A DNA stretch of 64,000 nucleotides, from the NCBI GenBank assembly GCA_902518505.1, contig CABYGG010000004.1:1-64000 (forward strand), read 5' to 3'. The DNA comes from an uncultured Alphaproteobacteria bacterium (GTDB lineage: Bacteria; Pseudomonadota; Alphaproteobacteria; HIMB59). This document shows, piece by piece, positions 17,591-25,612 of the stretch. Every line of letters starts with the position of its first letter. The first letter of the stretch is position 1. The notes under the pieces were generated by a model. It did not search any database. It was given only the letters and a program-made list of their open reading frames with translations, and had not been told where the DNA came from. Both the position numbers and the translations under genes were made by a program.

Positions 17591-18599
17591 CTTTTTTAAA
17601 AGAGAGATTCAAAAATACCTGACCCATATCATTAAATTTTTCTCCACTAATTAACTCAATAATTTCTCTAATATTCTTGTTACTTGATTTTAGGTATTCG
17701 TTTGGGAGATTATTACAAATTAAATCTTTTTGGTTTATAATTTGTGGATTTTTACTAATAAAAAAATCCTTTAATAACTCGAAATTAACCCCGAAAGAAT
17801 AATCTACATTTTCAAATTCATCAAATAAGTCTAATTTTTTATGGCTCGATAATAATCTAAGAGTACTCTTTAATGGTAATTTCGTGTAGCCATAATCAGT
17901 TGTAGTAAAAAAATAATTTTTGCAATTTAAGTTTTGAATATCACTTAGTATATTCAAAATTAAATTTGAATGCTCAAGTATATCATTATTTTTAAATTTG
18001 TATTTTGAATAGCGATCTATTAATTCTCCAGACATCGCAACACTATCTTGAATTAAAAAATATCTATTATTTTCTCTTGATATTTTTATTTCATTAAAAT
18101 TACCATTATTAAATATAAATTGCTTAGACCCAATGGCGTCAAAAAATTCGTTAGAGTAAATAAAAACAGTATCGTCGTTATCTATTTCATAATCATAGAT
18201 ATTTTCTATAAAATTAAATTCTACATCTGATCTTTCAAAAATTTTTCCTTTAAAATAATCACTTCTTTCTAATAAAGTAATGTTATTAACATTGATATTC
18301 TTTGATTTAAGATAATGATAAATATCTAATGTAAGTATCCCATTACCAGGACCTAACTCCAATAAATTTACATTTTTAACCTTTGGAAATTCTTTTAAAA
18401 ACTGATTAGTAAGGGACATGCTAAATAAAGAGGATATTTCAGGAGATGTCATAAACTGACCATCTTTGCCAATTTTTTCAATATTTGGTTTATTATAGAA
18501 ACCTGAGTCTTTATCAAAATTAGAGATTTCTACAAAATCTTGAATATTAATTGAACCAACTGATTTGATGATGGTATCTATTTTTGTTTGTATTGACAT
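17568..18599 (-). CDS. SAM-dependent methyltransferase, MidA/NDUFAF7 family
   Basis: 343-residue class I methyltransferase of the DUF185 group. The mitochondrial homologue NDUFAF7 methylates an arginine of a complex I subunit during assembly. Seen here: FVEISNFDKDSGFYNKP near the N-terminus, GQFMTSPEISSLF, the SAM loop NLLELGPGNGILTLDI and IYSNEFFDAIGSKQF. It is clearly diverged in its C-terminal half. It lies between lgt and pgeF with overlapping ends on both sides, an order common in alphaproteobacteria. The bacterial substrate is not established. Confidence 0.88.
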   Translation of the reverse strand: MSIQTKIDTIIKSVGSINIQDFVEISNFDKDSGFYNKPNIEKIGKDGQFMTSPEISSLFSMSLTNQFLKEFPKVKNVNLLELGPGNGILTLDIYHYLKSKNINVNNITLLERSDYFKGKIFERSDVEFNFIENIYDYEIDNDDTVFIYSNEFFDAIGSKQFIFNNGNFNEIKISRENNRYFLIQDSVAMSGELIDRYSKYKFKNNDILEHSNLILNILSDIQNLNCKNYFFTTTDYGYTKLPLKSTLRLLSSHKKLDLFDEFENVDYSFGVNFELLKDFFISKNPQIINQKDLICNNLPNEYLKSSNKNIREIIELISGEKFNDMGQVFLNLSFKKDGTISKI

Positions 18600-19354
18600 A
18601 AATATAGAAAATAAAAACCAAGTATTACAATTGGAATTGATAATATTTGACCCTGAGATAATAAATTAAACTTTAAGCCTACTTGAATGTCAGGCATTCT
18701 AAAATTTTCAATTATAATTCTTGATAATCCATAATTAATTAAAAAGAAAGATGTTATAATCCCATTTTTTACTTTAAATTTATAATAGAATAATAGTAGT
18801 AAAATAGCTGGTATTAAACCTTCAAATATTGCTTCATATATTTGGGATATATGTCTATAAAAATCCTCATTTGGGTAACGAACGCTTAAAAAAAATTCTG
18901 TTGGCTTTCCTACTAATTCTTTATTTAGAAAATTAGAAATTCTACCTAAAAAAATTCCAAATGGAGCAGTTATGCTTAAAAGATCAGAAAGTTTAAAAAT
19001 AGAAATACTTTTTTTCATTGAAAATATAATAGTTGTTAAGATAATACCAATTAAAGCCCCGTGAAATGACATACCACCCTGCCAAACCTTTAAAATTTCA
19101 AATGGGTTTTGAATGTAAAAATTTAAATTATAAAAAATTGCGTAGCCTAATCTTCCACCAATTATGACAGAAATAAATAAATAAAAAAACAAGTCTTCTA
19201 GTTTTTTTTTATCCAAACTAAATTGTTTTAAATTATTATATGCAAAAAAATAAAAGTAAATAAATCCAAGAATATAAGATATGCTGTACCACCTTATGGT
19301 TAAACCGAACAGCTCAAAAGCTACTGGCGATAAAAAACTAGGATATTCAAACAC
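18578..19354 (-). CDS. lgt: Prolipoprotein diacylglyceryl transferase
   Basis: Inner-membrane enzyme that attaches diacylglycerol to the lipobox cysteine of prolipoproteins. 258 aa with about seven hydrophobic helices; IRWYSISYILGF, the essential HGALIGI motif in GGMSFHGALIGII, GRISNFLNKELVGKPT and an ENFRMPD segment match Lgt. The start is a GTG at 19352-19354 (FEYPSFLSPVAFELFG follows, a usual Lgt N-terminus). A lipoprotein substrate candidate in this window is the 32342 gene. It overlaps the methyltransferase start by 22 bp. Confidence 0.96.
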   Translation of the reverse strand: MFEYPSFLSPVAFELFGLTIRWYSISYILGFIYFYFFAYNNLKQFSLDKKKLEDLFFYLFISVIIGGRLGYAIFYNLNFYIQNPFEILKVWQGGMSFHGALIGIILTTIIFSMKKSISIFKLSDLLSITAPFGIFLGRISNFLNKELVGKPTEFFLSVRYPNEDFYRHISQIYEAIFEGLIPAILLLLFYYKFKVKNGIITSFFLINYGLSRIIIENFRMPDIQVGLKFNLLSQGQILSIPIVILGFYFLYLCQYKQK

Positions 19355-19379
19355 TGTAAAAACTAATAATACAACTTAC

Positions 19380-19514
19380 GTGTCACACAAAGATAAACTT
19401 TATCTTAAGTTATCAAAAATACTTTATAATTCAGTTGAAGTTGCCCAAATTTTTAACGATTTCAAATCAGATTTTAAAAAATTAAAGAAATATTTAATCA
19501 ACAGAAAAGATTAA
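19380..19514 (+). CDS. Possible small protein divergent from lgt
   Basis: A 44-codon frame from a GTG at 19380, rich in Lys/Leu and predicted helical (KLSKILYNSVEVAQIFNDF, then a basic tail). A longer version of the frame runs back into the lgt coding region, which is unlikely to be used. In many alphaproteobacteria a small UbiK/BMFP-type protein is encoded divergently from lgt; the first half here has a faintly similar amphipathic pattern, but I cannot confirm homology. No Shine-Dalgarno sequence is evident. Confidence 0.3.
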   Translation: MSHKDKLYLKLSKILYNSVEVAQIFNDFKSDFKKLKKYLINRKD

Positions 19515-19587
19515 ATTTAACCATTATTAAGTAATTTAATACTATATATAGTATTTACTAAGATAAGTAATGTGATACATATTGTGT

Positions 19588-20043
19588 ATGTCTCAAAAAA
19601 ACATTGATTCTAGCCCCATTTCTATTCTCGAAGATATTTTCAATGTTAAACAGTTATCTAAAAACAACGTAAACAACGATATTTCCCTTTTAACGGAGAT
19701 CCATGAGCATAAAGTAATAATGGACTTTCAATGGATTGATGATTTAAAAGTTCTCATATCATCATTTAGCATTGATAATTATGAATATAGTTTTCTTACC
19801 AATCATATGAGTAAAATTAACAATAATCTGGTTATTGGTACACTTAAACAAAATAATAATAATAAAATTATTTATAGACATAGTCTTCCAATTTCAGGAA
19901 AAGTAACCACAGAAGATATTAGAAGTTATTTAGAAAATATTTTATCTGAATTTAATCACCTTGTTTCCGTGTTACTAAAAGGCGATAAAATTGTTGAGAC
20001 TACTCAAATTTTAATTAATCAAAAAATTGTCGGCCACGCTTAA
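19588..20043 (+). CDS. YbjN-domain protein
   Basis: 151-residue soluble protein of the alphaproteobacterial YbjN (type III secretion chaperone-like fold) group, recognised from its N-terminal SPISILEDIF, the central VIMDFQWIDDLKVLISSFSI strand pattern, an NNLVIGTL segment and RHSLPI, and from its place just before proC. The frame opens at a TTG (19582); the ATG at 19588 is the better start. Function in this lineage is unknown. Its 3' end overlaps proC by 17 bp. Confidence 0.75.
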   Translation: MSQKNIDSSPISILEDIFNVKQLSKNNVNNDISLLTEIHEHKVIMDFQWIDDLKVLISSFSIDNYEYSFLTNHMSKINNNLVIGTLKQNNNNKIIYRHSLPISGKVTTEDIRSYLENILSEFNHLVSVLLKGDKIVETTQILINQKIVGHA

Positions 20044-20824
20044 GCCAAAAGTACTTTTTATAGGTTTTGGACACCTCGCTAAATCCTTACTATCAAAAAA
20101 ACTACTTAACTCTGTGAACATTCACGCATTAAATTCGAAAGGTGTAATAAAAAATATTAATTTAAAAAAAAGAATATTAAATTTCAATAATGACTACAAT
20201 TATATATTTTTTCTTATTCGACCAAAAACATTCCTAACTTTTGGAAGTCAATTTCAGAAATATCTTTCAAAAGAAACCTTGGTAATTTCTTGTATGGCTG
20301 GTATTAAATTATCAACGATTGAAAAAACCTTAAAATCAAAAAAAATTATAAGAATTATGCCAAATGTAATGGCTTTAAATTATAAATCTCAAACTCATAT
20401 TTATATGAAAAATAAAAATTTATTTGATAGTAAACTAAAAAAAATATTATCCACTTTCGGAACAATTATTAATGTTAGAAATGAAGATCAAATTAATTTT
20501 GCTACATCAGTTTTCGGTAGTGGACCAGCATTTATTGCATATATAGTAAATATTTTCGTTAAAGCATCCAAAAAACTTGCTAAGCCCTATCATATGAATG
20601 AAAAAGAAGTAATAGAATTATTCAAAAATGTATTAGAAACTAATTATTCATCTAAAATGTTAGATGATTTTGTAAAATCTATTTCTAGTAAGAAAGGAAC
20701 TACAGAAGCTGGAGTTAATTACATTAAATCACAAAATATAGAGAAAATAATATATACTACACTTCAAAGGGCTTACCAAAGATCTAAGGAAATAGATAGT
20801 GAGAAAAAAAACACAAAATCTTAA
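20027..20824 (+). CDS. proC: Pyrroline-5-carboxylate reductase
   Basis: Last step of proline synthesis, NAD(P)H-dependent reduction of pyrroline-5-carboxylate. The Rossmann start KVLFIGFGHLAKSL, VISCMAGIKLSTIEK, RIMPNVMA, FGSGPAFIAYIV and the C-terminal KKGTTEAGVNYI signature identify it. 265 aa is normal. The nucleotide-binding strand begins at residue 8, so the start must be the TTG at 20027, inside the end of the YbjN gene; no ATG is available. It overlaps the next gene by 26 bp. Confidence 0.93.
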   Translation: MSATLKPKVLFIGFGHLAKSLLSKKLLNSVNIHALNSKGVIKNINLKKRILNFNNDYNYIFFLIRPKTFLTFGSQFQKYLSKETLVISCMAGIKLSTIEKTLKSKKIIRIMPNVMALNYKSQTHIYMKNKNLFDSKLKKILSTFGTIINVRNEDQINFATSVFGSGPAFIAYIVNIFVKASKKLAKPYHMNEKEVIELFKNVLETNYSSKMLDDFVKSISSKKGTTEAGVNYIKSQNIEKIIYTTLQRAYQRSKEIDSEKKNTKS

Positions 20825-21296
20825 TAAAACGAATTTAAAAAAACTTAATAGCATGGCTCATTTAAAGAGCTTTCCCTCTAAAATTAAATCAATTAGTTCA
20901 GATTACCAAGACCTTAATATTTTTATTAAAGACTTTGAAAATTTTATTTCGACTGAATTAAAAGTTCCTTCTAAAGACCTTTCCACACAAGACAAAATTT
21001 TTGAAGGTGTCATTAATAGATTAGATTTTCTGAATGATTATAAAAATATAACACTAAGAATTTATTTGGAGTCACAGAAAAAACCTAAATATTTTTTAAA
21101 TTTGTCAAAAAATATTAATAATTATTTTAATTTATTTCTTAATTCTCAAGTTGAAAAAATAATAAGTAACATAATTTACATATATGCTTTTAATGTTTGG
21201 ATTGAAGATAATAATAGTATGGACAAAACTATGGCTTCTATAGGGAATGCATTCGATAATATTAATAAAGTAAAGTCATTTATTAAAAAAGGATGA
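20799..21296 (+). CDS. TetR/COQ9-like C-terminal-domain protein
   Basis: 165-residue helical protein. I recognise only a resemblance to the ligand-binding half of alphaproteobacterial TetR/COQ9-like proteins: DKIFEGVINRLDFLNDYKN followed by a long helix and VWIEDNNSMDKTMASIGNAFDNI, which parallels the family's VWLxDxSPDxxxTMAALDRAL end. A DNA-binding helix-turn-helix is not evident in the N-terminal 45 residues, so a regulator role is doubtful. Start is a GTG at 20799 inside proC; the stop overlaps the csaA start as ATGA. A clear COQ9 protein is encoded separately at 49662. Confidence 0.6.
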   Translation: MRKKTQNLNKTNLKKLNSMAHLKSFPSKIKSISSDYQDLNIFIKDFENFISTELKVPSKDLSTQDKIFEGVINRLDFLNDYKNITLRIYLESQKKPKYFLNLSKNINNYFNLFLNSQVEKIISNIIYIYAFNVWIEDNNSMDKTMASIGNAFDNINKVKSFIKKG

Positions 21297-21625
21297 TTAA
21301 TTTTTCTGACTTTGAAAAAGTTGATATCAGAGTTGGAACAGTGATCGAAGCAAAACTGAACAAAAAAACTAGTTATCCCAGCTTATATGTACTTATAGAT
21401 TTTGGCGAAAAGATTGGTCAAAAAAAAACATCAGCGCAGCTTACTAAACACTATCTCCCAGAGGAATTAATTGGTAAGCAAGTAGCTGCAGTTATAAACT
21501 TTCCACCAAAGCAAATAGGAAAAATGATTTCTGAGGTGCTGGTCCTGGGTTTTCCTGATGATGAAAATAATCCGGTATTAGTAATGCCCTCAATTAAAAT
21601 CCCAAATGGTGGTAAACTTTTTTAA
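21293..21625 (+). CDS. csaA: tRNA-binding protein CsaA
   Basis: 110-residue OB-fold protein of the tRNA_bind family, related to the C-terminal domain of methionyl-tRNA synthetase, with proposed chaperone or tRNA-binding roles. FSDFEKVDIRVGTVIEA at the N-terminus, YVLIDFGEKIGQKKTSAQLTK, QVAAVINFPPKQIGKMISEVLVLG and the C-terminal PNGGKLF are typical. Dimeric family, no other domain. Coupled to the upstream gene by the ATGA overlap. It is convergent with the kinase gene with a 2-bp gap. Confidence 0.93.
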   Translation: MINFSDFEKVDIRVGTVIEAKLNKKTSYPSLYVLIDFGEKIGQKKTSAQLTKHYLPEELIGKQVAAVINFPPKQIGKMISEVLVLGFPDDENNPVLVMPSIKIPNGGKLF

Positions 21626-21627
21626 AC

Positions 21628-22869
21628 CTAAATTTGTAATATAACAGTTACTTTTAAGCCACCATGTGAGGATTTTTTGAAATTTAACTCCCCATTATTT
21701 AATTTTATCAGTTTTTGAACAATAGATAGACCTAATCCAGTACCTTGATTTAATTGATCAGAGCCTTTAACAAAAGGCCTTATCAATTGTTCTTGTGATA
21801 AATTTGTACCTGGACCATTATCCTCAATCTCTATTTTCCAAGTATTATTTGATATATTTGAACTTATAAAAATCTTTTCTGCAAATTTATCGGCATTGTC
21901 TAATATGTTCATGATGGCCCTTGTTATTTGATTTTTTCTGATAAGTATTTGATTTGAATTATTATTCAAAACTTCAAGTTTTGCGTAATTTTTAGCTATA
22001 TTAGATATAAAATTAGACGTGTCTATTTCATCTAAATTTTCATTTTTTTCATTTTTAATAAAGTCTAGATAATGATTTAGCATAACATTCATCTCGGAGA
22101 TATTCTGAGCAATTGAGTTTTTTAATGTTTTGTTATTAATTTCCTCAATCATTAAATTTATTCTTGTAAGAGGAGTTTTTAAATCATGACTAATACCTGC
22201 TAACATATTTCTTTGGTTATCAAGAGTGCTGTTAATGTTGTTATGCATGTTATTAAAGTCTTTTATTAAACCTCTAACTTCTGAAGATCCAGTCGGCTTT
22301 AAATTTGGAGTTTCAATACCTCTACCAAAACTTCTTGTAATTATTCCAAGTCTTTTAAGTGGTTGGATTTGTTTTTTTATAAATAAATATGAAATTAAAG
22401 ATAAAATAATACTTATAGCTATTGTCCACAAAAAAAAACCTCCTACAGTTTTAGTTTCAACTCTTTTCTTTGGTACTAGATAAAAATAGTCTTTATTTTT
22501 ATTATTAAAAAAAATAAAGTAATTTTCGTTTTGTAAAACTTTAAAATCTAAAGATATTTGTTCCAAAGAATTTTTCATTCGTTTCTTGAATATCCAATTT
22601 GATACCTCCTTAGTTTCACTTAAATCTAAATTATTAGTTGTTATAATTTGTAACGTATTTGCGTAATTATCACGAGATGGTAAGTCTTTCTGCATTTCCA
22701 AAATTTTTATTTCATTGGATATTGATTGAGCACTTCTTTTTAAAACTAAATCCCAGTGTAATTCAAAAAATATTACTATTCCAATAATTTGGACTAATAC
22801 TATTGGTATCGTTATAAGATAAACCGACCTTACTAAAAGGCTCTCTGAAAAATTACTCCATTTAAACAT
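21628..22869 (-). CDS. Membrane sensor histidine kinase, EnvZ/OmpR class
   Basis: 413-residue kinase. Two membrane helices (about residues 16-35 and 145-163) flank a short periplasmic sensing region of roughly 105 residues. HAMP linker at about 165-215, HisKA box GISHDLKTPL with His228, N box NILDNADKF, G1 IEDNGPGT and G2 GTGLGLSIVQKL. The partner is the response regulator directly upstream (stop and start overlap by 1 bp). Signal unknown. With the MarR-like gene this forms a three-gene minus-strand unit that resembles the alphaproteobacterial petP-petR neighbourhood. Confidence 0.93.
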   Translation of the reverse strand: MFKWSNFSESLLVRSVYLITIPIVLVQIIGIVIFFELHWDLVLKRSAQSISNEIKILEMQKDLPSRDNYANTLQIITTNNLDLSETKEVSNWIFKKRMKNSLEQISLDFKVLQNENYFIFFNNKNKDYFYLVPKKRVETKTVGGFFLWTIAISIILSLISYLFIKKQIQPLKRLGIITRSFGRGIETPNLKPTGSSEVRGLIKDFNNMHNNINSTLDNQRNMLAGISHDLKTPLTRINLMIEEINNKTLKNSIAQNISEMNVMLNHYLDFIKNEKNENLDEIDTSNFISNIAKNYAKLEVLNNNSNQILIRKNQITRAIMNILDNADKFAEKIFISSNISNNTWKIEIEDNGPGTNLSQEQLIRPFVKGSDQLNQGTGLGLSIVQKLIKLNNGELNFKKSSHGGLKVTVILQI

Positions 22870-23537
22870 TAAATAAAAATTTTATATCCCTTACCGTGAA
22901 CGGATCTAATTACATCTTTAAGATTACATTCTTTTTTAAGTTTTAAACGTAATCTTGAAATTTGCATATCTCCGCTTCTTGACAAGTAATCAAGCCCTAA
23001 TTCAGCGTTTAACAAGTCTCTTGTTAAGTATTGATGAGAGTAATTAATTAATAATTTTAGTATTTTTACTTCATTACTTGAGAGGTTTATTTTTTGTTTT
23101 TTAAATAATAATTGTTCTTTTTTTATATCAAACTCTGTTTCATTCCCAAAATTTACTAAATCAAGTGATTGTTTTTTTGAAATATTCTTTTCTATCTTTA
23201 GCAATAGTTCTCTTGAGTCAAAAGGTTTACCAATATAGTCATCCGCGCCAAGTTCTAATCCAGTAACTCTATCATCTACATTACTTAGAGCAGAAAGAAA
23301 TATAACAGGCGTATTAATTCTATTTTTAATTGTATTTTCATAAAAATCTAAGCCTGAACTGTCAGGTAACATTACATCTAGAATAATTAAATCAAATGAA
23401 AAAATATCTACTAATTTTTTTGCTTCAGTAATATTTACAGCTTTTGATACTATGTAATTATTATTAAATAATAATTTTTCAATAAGCTCATGAAGTGTTT
23501 TATCGTCCTCTACTAAAAGTATATGTTTATCATCCAT
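22869..23537 (-). CDS. OmpR-family response regulator (PetR-like)
   Basis: 222-residue two-domain regulator. The receiver domain has DD at 11-12, the phosphoacceptor Asp54 in LIILDVMLPDSSG, and Lys in GADDYIGKPF; the C-terminal winged helix has LSSNEVKILKLLI and the recognition-helix region SRSGDMQISRLRLKLKKE with the ending VRSVHGKGYKIFI. Coupled to the kinase downstream and the MarR-like gene upstream by 1-bp overlaps. In Rhodobacter capsulatus a MarR-like/OmpR-like pair (petP, petR) lies upstream of petABC; whether this is the same regulator is inferred from gene order. Confidence 0.93.
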   Translation of the reverse strand: MDDKHILLVEDDKTLHELIEKLLFNNNYIVSKAVNITEAKKLVDIFSFDLIILDVMLPDSSGLDFYENTIKNRINTPVIFLSALSNVDDRVTGLELGADDYIGKPFDSRELLLKIEKNISKKQSLDLVNFGNETEFDIKKEQLLFKKQKINLSSNEVKILKLLINYSHQYLTRDLLNAELGLDYLSRSGDMQISRLRLKLKKECNLKDVIRSVHGKGYKIFI

Positions 23538-23953
23538 TATAATGACTCAATTATATTTATAAAACCAGACATATTTTTAGGATCTGTCCTTCTAAAAGCC
23601 TTTATAATTTTTTCATTTATTCTCGTTGTGGTTTTTTCAATTAATTCCTCTCCATTTTTTGTAATTAATATATTTTTTTCTTCTAGTTTTAATATTTTTT
23701 TTACTTGAAGGTCTTTCAGTATAAGATTTAGGTTTTGTTTTTTTAAAAATACTTTATTTGCTATATCAATTTTCTTTTTAAAACCTTTCTTTATTTCTAA
23801 AATCACTATCAATTCATTAAATGTTAAATTATTTATCTCACAACAAATTTGAATTTCTCTTTGAAGAGATTTATAAGATCTATGTAGACCTAAAATGATT
23901 TCTAGGGTGTTTTCTTTTTTAAAATATAAAGTATCTGCAAAACTTAAATTCAT
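23537..23953 (-). CDS. MarR-type winged-helix protein (PetP-like)
   Basis: 138-residue protein with the MarR layout: N-terminal helix, then LTFNELIVILEIKKG, an HTH-like KKIDIANKVFLKKQNLNLILKDLQ recognition region, the wing LEEKNILITKNGEEL and C-terminal dimer helices. It is diverged from classical MarR. It heads the kinase/regulator run and is divergent from ilvE across 59 bp that contain a 14-bp perfect palindrome, a possible operator. Confidence 0.72.
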   Translation of the reverse strand: MNLSFADTLYFKKENTLEIILGLHRSYKSLQREIQICCEINNLTFNELIVILEIKKGFKKKIDIANKVFLKKQNLNLILKDLQVKKILKLEEKNILITKNGEELIEKTTTRINEKIIKAFRRTDPKNMSGFINIIESL

Positions 23954-23961
23954 TAGATATG

Positions 23962-23975
23962 AATATAATTATATT
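23962..23975. promoter_or_regulatory. Palindrome in the marR-ilvE divergent gap (possible operator)
   Basis: AATATAATTATATT is a perfect 14-bp inverted repeat, 9-22 bp upstream of the MarR-like start and 38 bp before ilvE. MarR proteins bind palindromes of about this size, often near their own gene. In so AT-rich a genome such palindromes also arise by chance. Confidence 0.3.
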
Positions 23976-24012
23976 GTGAATTTTAATAAATAATATTACA
24001 TTATTTCGAATT

Positions 24013-24900
24013 ATGGAAATCATTCCCTTTGATAAAAGAATTGGATTTATTTGGTATAACGGTCAATTTGTAGAGTGGCAAAATGCTACAACTCACGTAT
24101 TAAATCATGGGCTTCATTATGGTAGTTGCGTTTTTGAAGGACTAAGAGTTTATGGAGAAAAAATTTATAAGTTAGAAAAACACACTGATAGACTTTTCTT
24201 TTCTGCGCAAAGAATGGGTATAGAAGTACCATATTCCAAAGATGAAATAAACAATGCCCAAATTGAAACTATCAAAAAAATGAACATAAAATATGGTTAT
24301 GTTCGTCCTGTAATTTGGAGAGGAAGTGAAATGATGGCTATCTCTGCACAGAAAAACAAAATAAATGTAGCCGTTGCTACTTGGGAATGGCCTAGTTATT
24401 TTAATAAAGAAGACCGATTAAAAGGAATATCTCTCCAAACAGCAGTTTGGAAAAGACCACCGCCAGATTGCATACCGACTGATACTAAAGCTGCTGGTCT
24501 GTACATGATTTGCACCTTAAGCAAGCATGAAGCAGAAAAAAATGGTTTTACAGATGCTTTGATGCTTGATTATAAAGGAAGAGTTAGTGAGTCTACTGGT
24601 TCAAATATTTTTTTAGTAATTAATGGTGAAATTCATACTCCAGTACCTGACTGTTTTTTAAATGGAATTACACGCCAGGCTGTAATTGAAATTGCTAAGA
24701 ATGAAGGTATCAAAGTTATTGAAAGAGATATATTTCCTGATGAAATAAAAAATGCTGAGGAAATTTTTCTGACAGGTTCTGCCGTAGAAGTAACTCCCGT
24801 AGGAAAAATTGATAATCAAACTTTTAAAGTTGGAGACATTACAACAAAGATTTCAAGATTATATATGAAAGAAGTAGATCCAAATTACAAAGATAGCTAA
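24013..24900 (+). CDS. ilvE: Branched-chain amino acid aminotransferase
   Basis: PLP fold-type IV transaminase for the last step of valine, leucine and isoleucine synthesis. 295 aa with LNHGLHYGSCVFEGLRVY, RLFFSAQRMGI, PVIWRGSE, TDTKAAGLYMIC with the PLP-lysine, GRVSESTGSNIF and EIFLTGSAVEVTPVG. Full length. Divergent from the MarR-like gene. Its stop interlocks with that of moaE (CTAA at 24897-24900). Confidence 0.95.
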   Translation: MEIIPFDKRIGFIWYNGQFVEWQNATTHVLNHGLHYGSCVFEGLRVYGEKIYKLEKHTDRLFFSAQRMGIEVPYSKDEINNAQIETIKKMNIKYGYVRPVIWRGSEMMAISAQKNKINVAVATWEWPSYFNKEDRLKGISLQTAVWKRPPPDCIPTDTKAAGLYMICTLSKHEAEKNGFTDALMLDYKGRVSESTGSNIFLVINGEIHTPVPDCFLNGITRQAVIEIAKNEGIKVIERDIFPDEIKNAEEIFLTGSAVEVTPVGKIDNQTFKVGDITTKISRLYMKEVDPNYKDS

Positions 24901-25358
24901 TTAATAATATCTTTCCATTTTAACATTTTTTCATTATCAAAGTTTTTTTGTAATACTATTTCTTTTTCATCATTGTCAAATAAATGAAATTTCCAAAAAG
25001 CCACATCAATTTTTAAGTTATCAATTACAAACTCACAAGCTTCTATGGCGTCTGCACGATGAGATGAAGCAGTAATTACTAATACAATTTTTTCTCCTAA
25101 ATCCAATTTTCCTATTCGATGAATTATTAAACATTGATTTAGTTTCCAATTATTTAATGCTTTGCCCCTAATTTTTTTTAGCTGAACTAATGCTAATTCT
25201 TCATAACACTCTAAATAAATTCCTTTAATTTTCTTATTTGATGAGCTTAAATCAGATCTAACTGTTCCTAAGAAGAAACTGTATGCACCATTTGTATCGG
25301 ATGAAACATTTTTTAACTCTGTTTCTAAATCAAAACTTTCATTAGTAATTTTAATCAT
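24897..25358 (-). CDS. moaE: Molybdopterin synthase catalytic subunit
   Basis: Large subunit of molybdopterin synthase, which converts cyclic pyranopterin monophosphate to molybdopterin using sulfur carried by MoaD. Motifs: GAYSFFLGTVRSD, YLECYEELA, IHRIGKLDLGEKIVLVITASSHRADAIEACEFVIDNLK, and the lysine-bearing VAFWKFHLF, where the usual form is P(I/F)WK. 153 aa, normal. The ATG follows the moaD stop with a 1-bp overlap. Confidence 0.95.
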   Translation of the reverse strand: MIKITNESFDLETELKNVSSDTNGAYSFFLGTVRSDLSSSNKKIKGIYLECYEELALVQLKKIRGKALNNWKLNQCLIIHRIGKLDLGEKIVLVITASSHRADAIEACEFVIDNLKIDVAFWKFHLFDNDEKEIVLQKNFDNEKMLKWKDIIN

Positions 25359-25612
25359 TATCCACCTGTAACGGGAGGTAAAAAAGCCAATATGTCACCA
25401 TTATTAAGTATTTGATTTTCATCATCTATTTCCTTCAAGTTTAAAAAAAATTTCACACTCTTATCCTCAAATATTTCTTGATATATAGCGTCTTTTGAAA
25501 TGAGATTATTTTTCAATTCTTTAAAACTTATAGTTTGATTAAATTCAATTAAGTCATGACTTTTTTTAAGTTTTACTCTTATCCAAGAAAAATATTTTAA
25601 TGTAATATTCAA
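25358..25612 (-). CDS. moaD: Molybdopterin synthase sulfur carrier subunit
   Basis: 84-residue ubiquitin-like sulfur carrier that ends in the required Gly-Gly (LPPVTGG). The N-terminus ITLKYFSWIRVKLKK is typical. The start is probably the TTG at 25610-25612, overlapping the pgsA stop (TTGA), so translation likely depends on pgsA. It works with the adjacent moaE. Confidence 0.93.
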   Translation of the reverse strand: MNITLKYFSWIRVKLKKSHDLIEFNQTISFKELKNNLISKDAIYQEIFEDKSVKFFLNLKEIDDENQILNNGDILAFLPPVTGG

